From contig NC_087067.1 of assembly GCF_963678635.1 (NCBI RefSeq), positions 53,190,233-53,254,232 of the forward strand: 64,000 nucleotides of DNA, in the 5' to 3' direction. The translations under genes and the position numbers were made by a program. Positions 1 to 11,161 of this stretch are shown here, piece by piece. A model generated the notes under the pieces. It worked only from the letters and a program-made list of their open reading frames with translations, made no database searches and was not told where the DNA came from. The number at the start of each line of letters is the position of its first letter. The first letter of the stretch is position 1. Origin of the DNA: Symsagittifera roscoffensis (lineage: Eukaryota; Xenacoelomorpha; Acoela; Convolutidae).

Positions 1-4
1 ACTA

Positions 5-732
5 GAGTGCTGATTTAAATTAACCGGACGAAACGCGTTAAACTTGAAATTTAAAACGCATTTTTCTCAAATTGGGTTGAGTTTAGGTGAAAACTTATGA
101 AGACAAAACTTGCTTAGAATTTTAGCAGAATTAATATAGTGTAATTTGTTTTGCGAAATTCGGGTCCGAAATTTTACCCCAAAAATGGGTCATTTTGGCT
201 TTTCTTAGTTAATCACAAATTACGCCAAAAATACCCAATCGATCACAGACATAATTATATCAAAGTGAGACCCTTACGTAGTCCAACAAACTTTATGAAG
301 GGTATTTTCTCCAAAAATGCATATTGTTTAAAAATTGTTTTTAAATAAAAAGTTGGTATTTTATATAATAAAAATGACCTATTTTGTCTATCAAACAAAA
401 ATAAATTAACTTATACAATATTTTGGAGATTATTCCCTTCTTAAAGTTTGTTGGGCTACGTAAGAAACTCAATTTGATCTAATTATGTCTGTGATCGATT
501 AAGTATTTTTGGCGTAATTTTTGATTAACTAAGAAAAGCCAAAATGACCCATTTTTGGGGTAAAATTGTGGGCCCGAAATTCGCAAAACAAATTACACTA
601 TTTTAATTCTGTTAAAATTCTAAGCAAGTTTTGTCTTCATAAGTTTTCACCTAAACTCAACCCAATTTGAGAAAAACGCGTTTTAAATTTCAAGTTTAAC
701 GCGTTTTGTCCGGTTAATTTAAATCAGCACTG
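5..732. mobile_element. Palindromic MITE with long terminal inverted repeats (Tc1/mariner-like ends)
   Basis: Positions 5-316 read as the approximate reverse complement of 421-732, so two arms of about 312 bp surround a 104-bp centre. The outermost bases (AGTGCTG on the left, CAGCACT on the right) are flanked by TA at 3-4 and 733-734. CAGT-type ends with a TA duplication are typical of Tc1/mariner elements. The arms differ at scattered positions, so the copy is not fresh. It has no convincing coding capacity; the 65-codon frame at 151-348 is chance. It is therefore a non-autonomous fold-back element. The superfamily assignment rests only on ends and TA and is inference. Confidence 0.75.
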
Positions 733-734
733 TA

Positions 735-3540
735 GTTTGATTTTTTTTTGAATTTCGTTTAATTCAAAATTGATTTAGATGTCTGCAAGGCCACGAATTC
801 GACGCACCTAGACAAGACAAACTGGTCGCTTCTACATTAACAGCCGGAAAGGTGATGGCCATTATGGGCAGCATCATCACTTTGGTCTTCACAAGTTCAA
901 ATGAGATCTAAAAACACAACACAATTGAAAAAGAAAGAATACAGGATCGAAGTAAGAAGATGCCATGATCTAAATCGAACCAAAAGCAAATCAAGCAACC
1001 AATTAAAAAATAATGGGTCAAAATTGTAGACAATAAAAATTACACAAAATTTAAGTCATATCATGAGTTCTTTTCCGCGGCTTTTCTAGTTACCTGTTTA
1101 GCTTCCCTTCTCCTGAGGATTTTTATAATATACATAGAGAGGAAGATGAGCACCATATACAAGAACATTTCCACGAAAATTTCAACCATGCAAAAAATTA
1201 GATGTAATTCTGATCATTGGATGAAACAAACTATTGAAAAGGTTAAGTTGATGAAAATTATCGTTGTGCATGGTTTTTTTTCGAGACTCGATTAACGTAG
1301 TTCAGACTCTTATATCGGTCATGATAACTTACTTTCTCGCGGTTTGACTTAAGCTTTCATTTTAAGTTCAGTTCATCTCCTTTGTTAATAAAAATGCAAG
1401 CTCAACTATCGAATAGCGAAATTTGATCGACTTTTAGTCAAGTTTCTCAAATTGGGTTAATTTTATCAAAAAAGGAAATCGTAAATTGTTCTAGAAATTT
1501 AAAGATCTTTGAGCCCATCAACTTTTTTCTATTAAATTCAAAAGATAGTTGGAAAACTTTCAATGAATGCGAGTAAACATAGAAAAAATAGTGACTTGCT
1601 TCTCGAAAAAATCCCATGTTTACTCGCGTTCATTGAAAGTTTTCCAACTATCTGTTGGAAAGTTTGTTGGATCGCATCATTGATCAATTTGTACGTAACA
1701 GAAAAAATTTCGTTTTGATGGTTAATTTGAATAGCAAAAATCTTTGCGAATCAACTCAAATTCACTACATGTATCAATTTGAAAGTAATGTGAATACTGT
1801 AATAAAATTTAAATCAATTTAACCACAATGGGACCGACCCCGGTGACCCAAGCTCTTCCCAGAGACCCACTGTTGGCTCTGTCAGACGTTTTTTGACAAA
1901 TTTTCAGAAAAATTTACCATAATACTCAATTGTTGTTTGAATTTGTACCAGACGTGTTCAGGCTCAAATTTACTTTTTCGCGGTTTGACTTTTGATTTCT
2001 TTTTAAGTTCACTTCATTTCGCCTGTTAACAGGAATGCAAACTCCACTATCGAACAGCGAAATGTGATCGACTTTTAGTTTTAAAAAAGATATCGAATTC
2101 CACAGCGAAATAAATTGTTTTATCTATTGATCAGGTTTTCTCAAATTGAGTTAATTTTTATCAAAAAAAAAAAATCAATCATAAATTGTTCTAGAATTTT
2201 AAACAACTTTGAAAGAAAAAAATTTGATAGACTTAAACTCAAAAGTTGGAACTTTCAAATTCAAACGTCACCAATTTTTACTGTTTTTATGCGTTCATTG
2301 ACACTTTATCAAATATCTGTTGTTAAGGCTTCTTAGATGGCACCATTGATCATTTTGTACGTAATTGTTCGTTTTGATATATATTTGAAAAGCGAAAGAT
2401 TAATACTTTTATTCGCTTTTCTTCGTTACTAATAAGTTGATACATGTAGCTGGATTCAATTTTTTAAAACAGAATTTGAAATCATTCGCAAAAGATTTTT
2501 TGCTTTTCAAATTTATATCAATAAAATTTGCATGAATTTATCCACAAAGGGAACGACCAACAAACGAGCTGAGACACACTGTTGTGCGTCTTAGACGTTA
2601 TTCGACGTATAAAAAGAGTTTTAGTTGCAAATTTTAGTTCGTTAATCAGGTCACATTTATCTTGAAATTAGTTAAGTGTTTACTAGTTAAATTAAAATGA
2701 GTCTGAAAACGCCTTGTCTTCAATGTTTGTCGAGAAAATTTTTTGATAAGTCATCAATTTTATACCTACCGAACGGTATTATTGTTTCCTAAAAAGTTAC
2801 GGAGCCCTCTCAAGTTACGTTTTTGTCACTTTTTTTAAAAAAAATTTTAACATGCGATCATTGATCCAATGTTTGTTGGATCGCAACTATCTGTTGTCAA
2901 CGTTTGTAGGATATATGTATATGAATCTAACGGAGCTCTCTCAAGTAATGTTTTGTATAAAAATACCTTATTGTTAAATTTCTGATGTAAAGACCTCGCT
3001 TGGAAACAATTCAGTCTCAAAATTGATTTTCCGCATTTTGACCTATGATTGCTTCTTAAGACTGTTCCTTTCTTTTGTTAAAAGCAAGACTAACTCCATA
3101 AGGTCACCAAAATTATGATTGATTTCTAGCTTTTCAAATGGACTTAAATTTTCTGACTTCTAAGCAGAATAGAAAATTACCTTTTTTTTTCAATTTAAAA
3201 TATTTCAAACCATAAATTCTCCGTTTTTTTCGTTTATTTTTAATTTTAATTCAACTTTTGAGCGCGCAGATTTTCCAATCAATCAATCGAAGTGGTTTTA
3301 TCAAGTTTGTTTTTAGACTATTTCCCGACGTTTTTTCACACTGAAATCGGGTGTTTTTCGTCGCTTTGCAAAAAGCCATTCGATAGCTAAACTTTCCTTC
3401 ATTTTTAGATAACGAAACTGAATGAAGGGAACTTTCTCACTCGAATGGCTTTTAGGAAACAGTTAGTTTTCATGTACGAGGATACATAATACCTATCACA
3501 ATGAATTGATTAAAAGTTTACAAATGAGTTCTTTACATAA
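735..3540. repeat. AT-rich non-coding DNA with three diverged direct repeats
   Basis: No gene is visible in this stretch. Three related blocks lie in the same orientation at about 1330-1870, 1970-2560 and 3028-3130. The first two share a core around TTCGCGGTTTGACTT followed by GCGAAAT.TGATCGACTTTTAG, then a TTCTCAAATTG.GTTAAT run and a TTGATCA.TTTGTACGTAA run. The third block is shorter and more diverged. The longest open frames (for example 2115-2336) are in low-complexity AT-rich sequence and are not supported. An imperfect inverted pair of about 28 bp surrounds 3374-3455. Confidence 0.55.
1544..1652. repeat. Hairpin with 37-bp arms
   Basis: Positions 1544-1580 and 1616-1652 are reverse complements with a single mismatch and a 35-bp loop. 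The hairpin lies inside the first of the diverged direct repeats, whose partner near 2260-2310 has only one arm. It therefore appears to be a local inverted duplication added to one repeat copy. Confidence 0.75.
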
Positions 3541-3803
3541 AAAATTAACTATGTAAAAACGAGGATACTGTGCCGGTTACTGGGCAAGCATCACAGAATT
3601 TTTTACCAGTCTTAAAACATCCAACAAAGCTTTTTCAAATTACTGTTTATCACACCACGCAGAAAAAAACGACAGTAATTTGAAAAAGCTTTGTTGGATG
3701 TTTTAAGACTGGTAAAAAATTCTGTGATGCTTGCCCAGTAACCGACACAGTATCCTCGTTTTTACATAGTTAATTTTATCACACCACGCAGAAAAAAACG
3801 ACA
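3541..3803. repeat. Inverted duplication with 106-bp arms plus a direct repeat of the loop
   Basis: Positions 3541-3646 and 3672-3777 are reverse complements over 106 bp with about one or two mismatches. The loop at 3647-3671 (TTATCACACCACGCAG followed by an A-rich run) recurs in direct orientation at 3776-3803, just outside the right arm. The order is arm, loop, inverted arm, loop. No gene is present. The structure could form a cruciform in DNA or a long hairpin if transcribed. Confidence 0.85.
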
Positions 3804-4670
3804 ATCTGAACGAAAAACTAGACCTTTTCGACAGCCATAGTAAAATAAGAAAATTGGTCAAAATTTTTTGCACAAAATAACTTAAAAAAAAAACAAAAAG
3901 TTTTTGATTCCAAAAAGGCGCTAAAAACTTAGAGAACTAACTTAATTGAGTAAAACTAAGCTTTCGCGGCTTAAACTACGTTTTCGCGGCTTACATTAAG
4001 CTATTTAGTGATTAAAATAAGCTGTTGTAAGCCTGATCGCTCGCGGAATTGGCTTTGATATATGTCACTTGACCCATTCCGATGATTATTTGTTGTACCT
4101 GATTTTGGGCGGAAAATAAGCAAAAAGAAAAATCTGAGACATATGAATACAAAGTTCCTCCCCATTTTTCAAATGGTCAGAACAAAAATCAGTATTTCAA
4201 CCAACAAAAAACGTTTTATGTGATTTTATGCTCCTGTAGTGGGCTTCTGCCTTCTTTGGTTGTTGAGTATCTCTTCATTGAAAATGAAGTTTCTGTAATT
4301 CTAAATTTCAATTTTATCATTGTCAATATCAATGAAAAAAATTCATAAATTAGCACCTTCAAGTATTAAATTAAGAGAAAATCTCACACACAAATCACTA
4401 GATATAAATTTCTACATATAATTTGACATCAGTCATTTTCAAGTACCACGCAAGACAACTTGAATTACTTCTCAGAAACAGAAGATATAAAAATGAAATT
4501 CAAAGACAGAAGGCAGACTGTAATCACAGACTCATGCTCACTTCCTATTGGCTAAAAGCGACCCAAACATTCGTCATATCTTGAAAGAAATCACGTTAAA
4601 TTTTGAAGTTTGGTCAGCATTATTAGCCTGATTTTGAAGTCTTTTACGCATCGAGTTAATCAAAAGTTGA
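3804..4670. other. AT-rich non-coding DNA, no feature recognised
   Basis: I see no gene or known repeat here. A short phrase (TTTCGCGGCTTA) occurs twice around 3962-3990. The 69-codon frame at 4610-4819 begins in unrelated sequence and runs into the duplicated segment that follows, so I do not treat it as a gene. Confidence 0.5.
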
Positions 4671-6758
4671 AGATTGGAAAATTGAATGCTAATAAATTTT
4701 GGCGATTTAACGTCCTGGCGTCTTTTTTCCCTAGCATCGTTTATTTAATTACTCATAACGCTCCAAGGAAACCTGATGTTTGGATCGCCAATTTAGAAAT
4801 TTACTCAGCTTTCATTTAGAATCAGTAGTAGTAGTTTGCGTAGATTTGATCAAGGCGGGTAGGACAAGCAAGGAGCAACATCTAAACATTCTGGTTTTTA
4901 AAGAAAAAGCTCCAAAAATGTACCTAAATTAATCTTTTCAGCTCTTGTTCAGCGTACCAGTAGACCATAAAAAATCATATTTACCAAAAAAACCTTTATA
5001 AAACTAAATTCTAAAACAATTCAATTGGCCAAAGATTTCTAGGACAATCTAGAAATACTTAAAGAGCCGTTTTCGAAGGTGCGCAAATGCACGTTTTCTA
5101 GCTGAGTTTAGGCTGTCGTCATATCAGATTAGCACACTCAAACAATCACAAAGTATTTTGAAAGACGTAGAAAGTAAAAGGAAGAGTTTAATCAACATCT
5201 TTTTGTTAGCTGCACCACTCAAATTATTTTCCTTAAAGCATCAATCTTTCGAATTTTGTAGAAATAAAAAAAAATTTGAACAGCCTGATGAAAAGTTTAA
5301 CGGCTCGACAATTGCAGTACTTTAAAAACAGTTCAATTGTTTTTTTTCGCTTTTTCCCGTCTTTCGAGTTTTCAAGATCAATAACTTTAGCCAACAACTT
5401 TGAATACTTAGAGACTAGACTGTTTGCCTTCTGCAACTTTAAATAAGAAGTAGAACCCGGCGGTTAAAACTTTTGAGAAAGTTCACTCCAAATTGATTTT
5501 GTTGAATTATTGAAAGTTTTTTTTATATTGTAATGTGTGATGCACGATGTAATTATATCAATAGAAGCTCTCAAAGAGGAAACCGGACCTGAAAATTAGG
5601 CTCATGGCACTCAATCGGGTGGTAAAACTCATTATGAAAGAGTGCAAGGATCGGGCGCTTGAGGCGAATCTTCATCGTTTTGAAGACCTGTCAAATGAAA
5701 ACTCCAAAAGTTTAAGATTGGAAAATTGAATGCTTATAAATTTTGGCGATTTACCGTCCTGGCGTCTTTTTTCCCTAGCATCGTTTATTTAATTACTCAT
5801 AACGCTCCCAGGAAACTGATGTTTGGATCGCCAATTTAGAAATTTACTCAGCTTTCATTTAGAATCAGTAGTAGTAGTTTGCGTATATTTGATCAAGGCG
5901 GGTAGGACAAGCAAGGAGCAACATCTAAACATTCTGGTTTTTAAAGAAAAAGCTCCAAAAATGTACCTAAATTAATCTTTTCAGCTCTTGTTCAACGTAC
6001 CAGTAGACCATAAAAAATCATATTTATCAAAAAAACCTTTATAAAACTAAATTCTAAAACAATTCAATTGGCCAAAGATTTCTAGGACAATCTAGAAATA
6101 CTTAAAGAGCCGTTTTCGAAGGTGCGCAAATGCACGTTTTCTAGCTGAGTTTAGGCTGTCGTCATATCAGATTAGCACACTCAAACAATCACTAAGTATT
6201 TTGAAAGACGTAGAAAGTAAAAGGAAGAGTTTAATCAACATCTTTTTGTTAGCTGCACCACTCAAATTATTTTCCTTAAAGCAATCTTTCGAATTTTGTA
6301 GAAATAAAAAAAAATTTGAACAGCCTGATGAAAAGTTTAACGGCTCGACAATTGCAGTACTTTAAAAACAGTTCAATTGTTTTTTTTTCGCTTTTTCCCG
6401 TCTTTCGAGTTTTCAAGATCAATAACTTTAGCCAACAACTTTGAATACTTAGAGACTAGAGTGTTTGCCTTGTGCAACTTTAAATAAAAAGAAGAGCCCG
6501 GCGGTTAAAACTTTTGAGAAAGTTCACTCCAAATTGATTTTGTTGAATTATTGAAAGTTTTTTTATATTGTAATGTGTGATGCACGATGTAATTTTATCA
6601 ATAGAAGCTCTCAAAGAGGAAACCGGACCTGAAAATTAGGCTCATGGCACTCAATCGGGAGGTAAAACTCATTATGAAAGAGTGCAAGAATCGGGCGCTT
6701 GAGGCGAATCTTCATCGTTTTGAAGACCTGTCAACTGAAAACTCCGTGAGAGAGAGGT
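4671..6758 (+). repeat. 1,044-bp tandem duplication (two copies) of RTE spacer sequence
   Basis: The sequence starting AGATTGGAAAATTGAATGCT at 4671 restarts at 5715, giving a 1,044-bp period with few differences (for example a 3-bp gap near 6283). Each copy ends in the leader and linker stretch seen in front of RTE bodies throughout 41-61 kb (ATGCACGATGTAAT then TCAATAGAAGCTC). The first copy breaks inside the linker coding sequence at about 5705 and jumps back to the start of the segment. The second copy continues into an RTE body. The frames at 4610-4819 and 5233-5436 fall in this non-coding sequence. Confidence 0.85.
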
Positions 6759-7483
6759 ACCGAGTGCTGAAAGAGACACTAAGAACTTAAAGCATCACCT
6801 GGTATTACAGAGCCAGGAAATCAATCGGGCCAAGCAACATTCAGTTTAATTTGCTTTATCAAGAACTCTTCAAAGAGAGAAAAGTCATGGATGTCAACCT
6901 CAAAGGTCAGATACCATTGGAGACACCAAACGAGAAGCGCAATCCTCCTACACGAGCAGAAACGAAACTTGCGATTAAATCAATGTCGTCGGGAATCACA
7001 GCAGATCTACTGAAGTCACTGCAAGATGAAGTGGTTCCTGTATTCAATGCAAGCTTCAAAAATTTTTGAGAAGGAACATCACATACCCCGGAAGCGTTTA
7101 AGCACGCAAAAGTTAATAACCGGATCACGAAGGGTGAAAAGACTTTACCCTCTATCTACCGATCGATTTTTCTACTAGAAATTGAAGGAAAAGTATTTAG
7201 CAAAATACTAAAAATCGAATCGAAAGAACCACGGATCGAACACTAGAAGACCTGAAACTCGGTTTTAGAGCTGGCAGGAGCACGTTGCAGTCAATATGAA
7301 TAGTAAGAAGAAGGATCCAAGGAGCAAGTGATTCAAAGTTAATAATAATCTTCATTGATTTGGTTAAAGCTTCTGATTCAGTGGACAGGACAGCACTAAA
7401 TTTAGTTGATACTTCGTATTGTTGATGCCAATAATTTGATATTGAATCAAAGCAGTATGCACATTATTTGTAGAATTATCAAT
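6577..7483 (+). pseudogene. RTE-type retrotransposon fragment: linker, RT fingers and start of the 3' tail
   Basis: The first part encodes the linker ending in HRFEDLSTENS then RYRVLKETLRT and a TAA at about 6790. The frame at 6851-7069 carries the region before RT, with PPTRAETKLAIKSMSSG, comparable to the RTE stretch that precedes the G-rich RT motif. Downstream, GEKTLPSIYRSIFLLE and FGFRAG-type residues mark RT fingers, and an IIIFIDLVKASDSVDRTAL-like motif A lies at about 7340-7400, but single-base gaps break the frame (near 7210-7250). The body then enters the common 3' tail (CCAATAATTTGATATTGAATC) and is cut at 7483 by the junction to an inverted module A piece. It is a dead copy. Confidence 0.7.
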
Positions 7484-7516
7484 GTTTTCACTATAATCCC
7501 ACTCTGCAACCGTTAC
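7484..7516 (-). repeat. 33-bp inverted piece of module A at a junction
   Basis: This block is the reverse complement of the stretch that normally lies immediately upstream of ATCAAATTTGATGAAAC in module A (compare 27430-27466). After it, module A resumes in the forward direction at 7517. The flip occurs exactly at the boundary with the RTE tail. Confidence 0.85.
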
Positions 7517-8343
7517 ATCAAATTTGATGAAACTGGAGACAGGCTTATTTATCTAACTAACCATAAAAATGTACACAGAGGACAAATGGCCTTTGCTTTC
7601 ATTGTGTCAGATATAGTCAAGTTTTTTCAAAATTTTCGAGACAATTTCAGAATTAAATTGAAAAATGATTCACAAAATTGTGAATAAGGGTCTTACGAAA
7701 TATTGAATCGCCCCTGTTCGACGATAACTATAGGCGAACTTCCTTACAAATGCAAACTGTCAACACGCACAGTTTTTTTGTGACAAGTGTGTGCTCCACG
7801 ATGGTGCACAATCCACTATGTCGTGTACTAACCACGAATGGTTTGGATAACATAGGTTCAACTATGAGTAGAAAAATTCACTGAACTAATTTGAAGCCGT
7901 GTTTGAATGAAGGTAGGGCAAGCGAAAAACTCAGATTTTTATTCAAAATCCTTGAATCATCAGCCACGCACGTCTATGTCCAATTATGTATCAGAGAAAG
8001 AAAAACTAATTGAAATGAAAAACGCGTTTTCAAATTTAGACAGATTTTTGACGAGAACTTGTGTGACTTCATATCAGAAAAAAATGAAGAAAACAATATT
8101 GGTTGCCTTAGCAGCCCGTCACCCCAAATGATAAAAAACGTTGACCGATCGGAACAGAATGAGTCCGACAATGATCCATTGGTCGAAGTCGGATGCTCCA
8201 AAAACAACAAACATTTCGTAATAAACTAGTCCCCTAGTGAGGGCACCTGCTCATTGGTAACTAACGAGGAGATGAGAGCTCAACTACAAGAGGCAATTGA
8301 ACACGACCTGGACGATATCGGTACGTTTTATGGGGCTGCGTTT
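7517..8343 (+). pseudogene. Module A fragment (tyrosine-recombinase-like tail and downstream frames)
   Basis: This is the same sequence as 24403-25247 in the downstream array. It starts inside the recombinase-like region with DETGDRLIYLTNHKN (about 7530-7575) and ends with TAA after a frame rich in N, S and E. A further frame carrying MVTNEEMRAQ in other copies begins near 8257 and is cut at 8343 by a join to an RTE body. Relative to array copies it carries small gaps, including loss of the TTTCAAATTTAGACAG frame at 8030. It is a fragment with no intact frame. Confidence 0.7.
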
Positions 8344-9375
8344 TAGAAACATCAGATACCCCAAAAGCGTTTAAGGACGCAAAATTATTAGCCTGTTCAA
8401 GAAGGGTGAAAAGACTTCACCCTCTATCTACCGATCGATTTTTCTACTAGACATTGAAGGAAAATTATTTTGCAAAATACTGAAAAATCGAATCGAAAGA
8501 AGCAAGGATCGAACACTAGAAGACCTGAAATTCGGTTTTAGAGCTGGCAGGAGCACATTGCAAGCAATATGATTCGTAAGAAGAAGGATCCAAGGACAAA
8601 GTGACTCAAAGTTAATACTAATCATCATTGATTTTGTTAAAGCTTTTGATTCAGTGGACAGGAAAGCACTGTTCAATGTTCCAAAAAAATCGGAGTGTTG
8701 GAAGCCGCCTCAAGAGATTAATTTGGGACCTTCATGGTGAGGCAGAAGGGGAGACTAACAGAATAAATTTGTCTTGAAGAGGAGTGAGACAGGGGTGCGT
8801 AGTCGGCCCCACGCTCTTCAATTTGGTTTTGATGACGTGTTTTTGATCTCGGAATCAGCCGTAGACGCCCAAGAAAGACTGGATGCTTTTAATCGGGAAG
8901 TCCAGAGAGCAGGGATGGAGATATCACTCACGAAGAATGAAGTAATGGTGGTCAATAGTGATGGCCCTAGTGATATCATCCTTAATGATGCAAAGATAAA
9001 AGAGGTGAGATCTTTTATCTATCTAGGAAGCGCTTTAAATGTTGAAGGAGAGATCAGCGAAGCAGTTTCCAATAACTGCAGAGAAGCACGGACCGAACTT
9101 GCAAAATGAGACCAGCACTAACAAGCGGCTCATTGAAAATAAAAACGAAAGTAAAGTTAGTAGAGACTTTTATCAAACCCATTCTACTGTATGATCTTGA
9201 GACAGCTGTAATTAGAAAAGTTGATTTTGGAAAGTTAAACGCTGCGCTCAACAAGACCAGAAGAAAGCTCCTGAAGCTATCAGCAAAAAAAAGCTGCACA
9301 CATGTCGAAATTGCAGAAAAAGTACCGCTAAAGAGTATAGAAGTGGAGTTAGCTGTACAACGGGCAAATCATTGA
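8344..9375 (+). pseudogene. RTE-type reverse transcriptase, fingers to thumb, internally collapsed
   Basis: Reading across frames, fingers (GEKTSPSIYRSIFLLD) are followed by motif A (IIIDFVKAFDSVDRKAL, about 8620-8670), motif B (QGCVVGPTLFN, about 8790-8820), motif C (FDDVFLIS, about 8830-8855), and the post-palm region in 8774-9109 (AGMEISLTKNEVMVVN, then FIYLGSALNVEGEIS), a hallmark of RTE-like RTs. Motifs B and C abut because sequence between them is deleted and the frame shifts there. A second shift at the overlapping stop and start at 9106-9109 leads to the thumb (VETFIKPILLYDLETAV) ending at 9375. The same ATGA shift is present in every array copy. Two breaks and a deletion make it non-functional. 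Confidence 0.75.
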
Positions 9376-10099
9376 GCCTTAATTGTGAAGCTCAAAGTAG
9401 ATGCTGTCAACTCTCAAGCTGTGAAAAGCAAGTGTATGCGAAGGAGTGGCTGCGAGCCTTAAACTTAGACCTAGAAAGGCTTGGGATCATCAGGAAAGAC
9501 GAGTGGATGAAAAATACGAAACCACTCAAGTATAACGAGGTCGACCAGAGTACGCAAAGGATGGTCGGCTCACGCCCACAAATTTTACCCTGTCAAGCGG
9601 GGAATTGCTCATTAAACTTTGTTGAGAGAAAAAAATGCTAAGACATCTGAGAAGGCGCCATGCGGCACTGAAAGAAAAAGACAATCTCCAGATAACCCGG
9701 TTCACCGCAATAATCCCGAAAGATAGCTACAACTGTCCAGCTGCATGGTGTAAGAAGTAGTACAAGACACTTGGATGGTTGAAGAGTCATGTTACCCTGG
9801 CTCATCCTCAGTGCACCTTAATCACAAGCACTGATGTTGTTGAAAAATATGACAGTGTGATCTTCTTGCAGGTCGTCTCACCGAATCGATCAAGACGAAC
9901 GAAATCAAGCAGAAAGAGAAACCGAACGAGATCAAGAAGAGAAACCGAACGAGATCAAGAGGCGGTTGCAGATGATCAGATACTACCTGCAAGTGCGCCG
10001 AACTTCTATCAGTGTCCAAAATGCTCGAGGAAGTACAAGTTGTTGAAGAGAATGTACAGAATCACTGCCTGCAGAAAAAAATTGACCTGCCGGCCTTGA
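9376..10099 (+). pseudogene. R2-like N-terminal zinc-finger region fused behind the RTE thumb
   Basis: The frame at 9372-9641 passes from RTE 3' sequence (about 9380-9465) into LDLERLGIIRKDE and then CQAGNC, the start of a C2H2 finger. An A-run shift at about 9630 moves the rest of the finger (LRHLRRRHAALKEK) into the next frame. A second finger, CPAAWC with SHVTLAHPQC, follows at about 9738-9812 with a TAG inside it (9758-9760). A third, CPKCSRKY, lies at about 10014-10040 after an RE- and T-rich linker. Three N-terminal fingers of this sort are known in R2-clade A proteins, where they bind the 28S target. The usual Myb-like and RT domains do not follow; the next sequence is the post-RT thumb. 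Confidence 0.65.
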
Positions 10100-11161
10100 G
10101 CGTGATGATGTTCTACAAGTACCTGGGTGTTGATTTGGGTGCTAGTGAAAACAGAGTTACTTGTATCAAGCTGTTGGCAGAAAAGATTATGGCAATTAGA
10201 AAGGCACCGCTGAAATCCCAGCAGCGACTCTGGATCCTTAAGACTCACTTGATTCCTGGAATCTTCCACCAGCTAACTCTGTGATCAGTGACAAAGGATG
10301 TTTTGAGCGCCATGGACATGGTTCTGAGACGCACAGTGAGGAATATTCTCAACTGGCCCTCGGACACAACGGTTGAGAAGTTCTATGCTGAGGAGATAGC
10401 AGGAGGATTGGTCATCCCACTACTTAAAGTTTGTATACCGCGCAACGTAAAGAGCAACGATTGGTTAGACTGGCAAGCTCAAAGGATGTGATACTAGCTG
10501 ATGTGGCGGAAACCTCATATTTTCAGGATCAAATGAGGAAAGCTGCCAAACTACGTGAAAAAGTCACAAACTTGACCCCTAGAAATCAGAAGGAAATTAG
10601 GAACGCCCTAAAAGAAGCACTCCACGAGAAGCTAGACGGAAAGGGGCTTCAAGTCATCTACATTAGCGGAGGTCATAAAGTACTGACTAATGGCACACTC
10701 TTAAAGAAAGGTGGCAAATATATTGCTGTATGAAAATTAGAGGCACATTAATAGCCACCAAGTCCCGGGTTGCAAGATGGCACAAGGACCAAGATACATC
10801 CTGTGACAGTTGCGGCAGAAGAGAGACACTGGGGCATATATTGCAAGTCTGTCCAAGATCTTGGGGCGAACGAATCAAGAGGCACGACCAAATAAGCGCA
10901 TTCACGTCAAAGAAGGCTAGAAGCAAGCCAATAATCAGAATTTACAAAGGCATTCGAAAACCAGACCTAGTATTGGCTAAAGAAGAAGTCGCGTTTGTGC
11001 TGGACACGATTATATGCAGTGACAACGCATCACTTTCATCGGTACACCAGCAGAAAATTGGTTTGCGTCAAAACCCATTTGCATTTCAGCAACGTTATAA
11101 TAATCAATTTTCGCAAACCAGAAGCGATGAAGTCGTGTTTGGAAGCATAACTATTAAATGA
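10100..11161 (+). pseudogene. R2-like post-RT thumb, CCHC knuckle and restriction-like endonuclease
   Basis: The thumb reads YLGVDLGASENRVTC, KAPLKSQQRLWILKTHLIPG and, after a TGA at 10282, RRTVRNILNWPSDTTVEKFY then GGLVIPLLKVCIP, a strongly R2-like sequence. It continues in 10431-10733 (LHEKLDGKGLQ, ISGGHKVLTNGTLL) and 10730-11161. The last frame has the zinc knuckle CDSCGRRETLGHILQVC followed by RIKRHDQI and the endonuclease core KPDLVLAKEEVAFVLD, which fits the PD-(X)n-D motif of the R2 endonuclease. Three frame breaks are visible, and the RT fingers and palm are missing. In intact elements this region cleaves the 28S target and primes reverse transcription. Confidence 0.8.

Noticed and set aside
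4610-4819. 69-codon frame as a small gene
   Set aside because: It starts in unrelated AT-rich DNA and crosses into a duplicated non-coding spacer; the second copy does not keep it.
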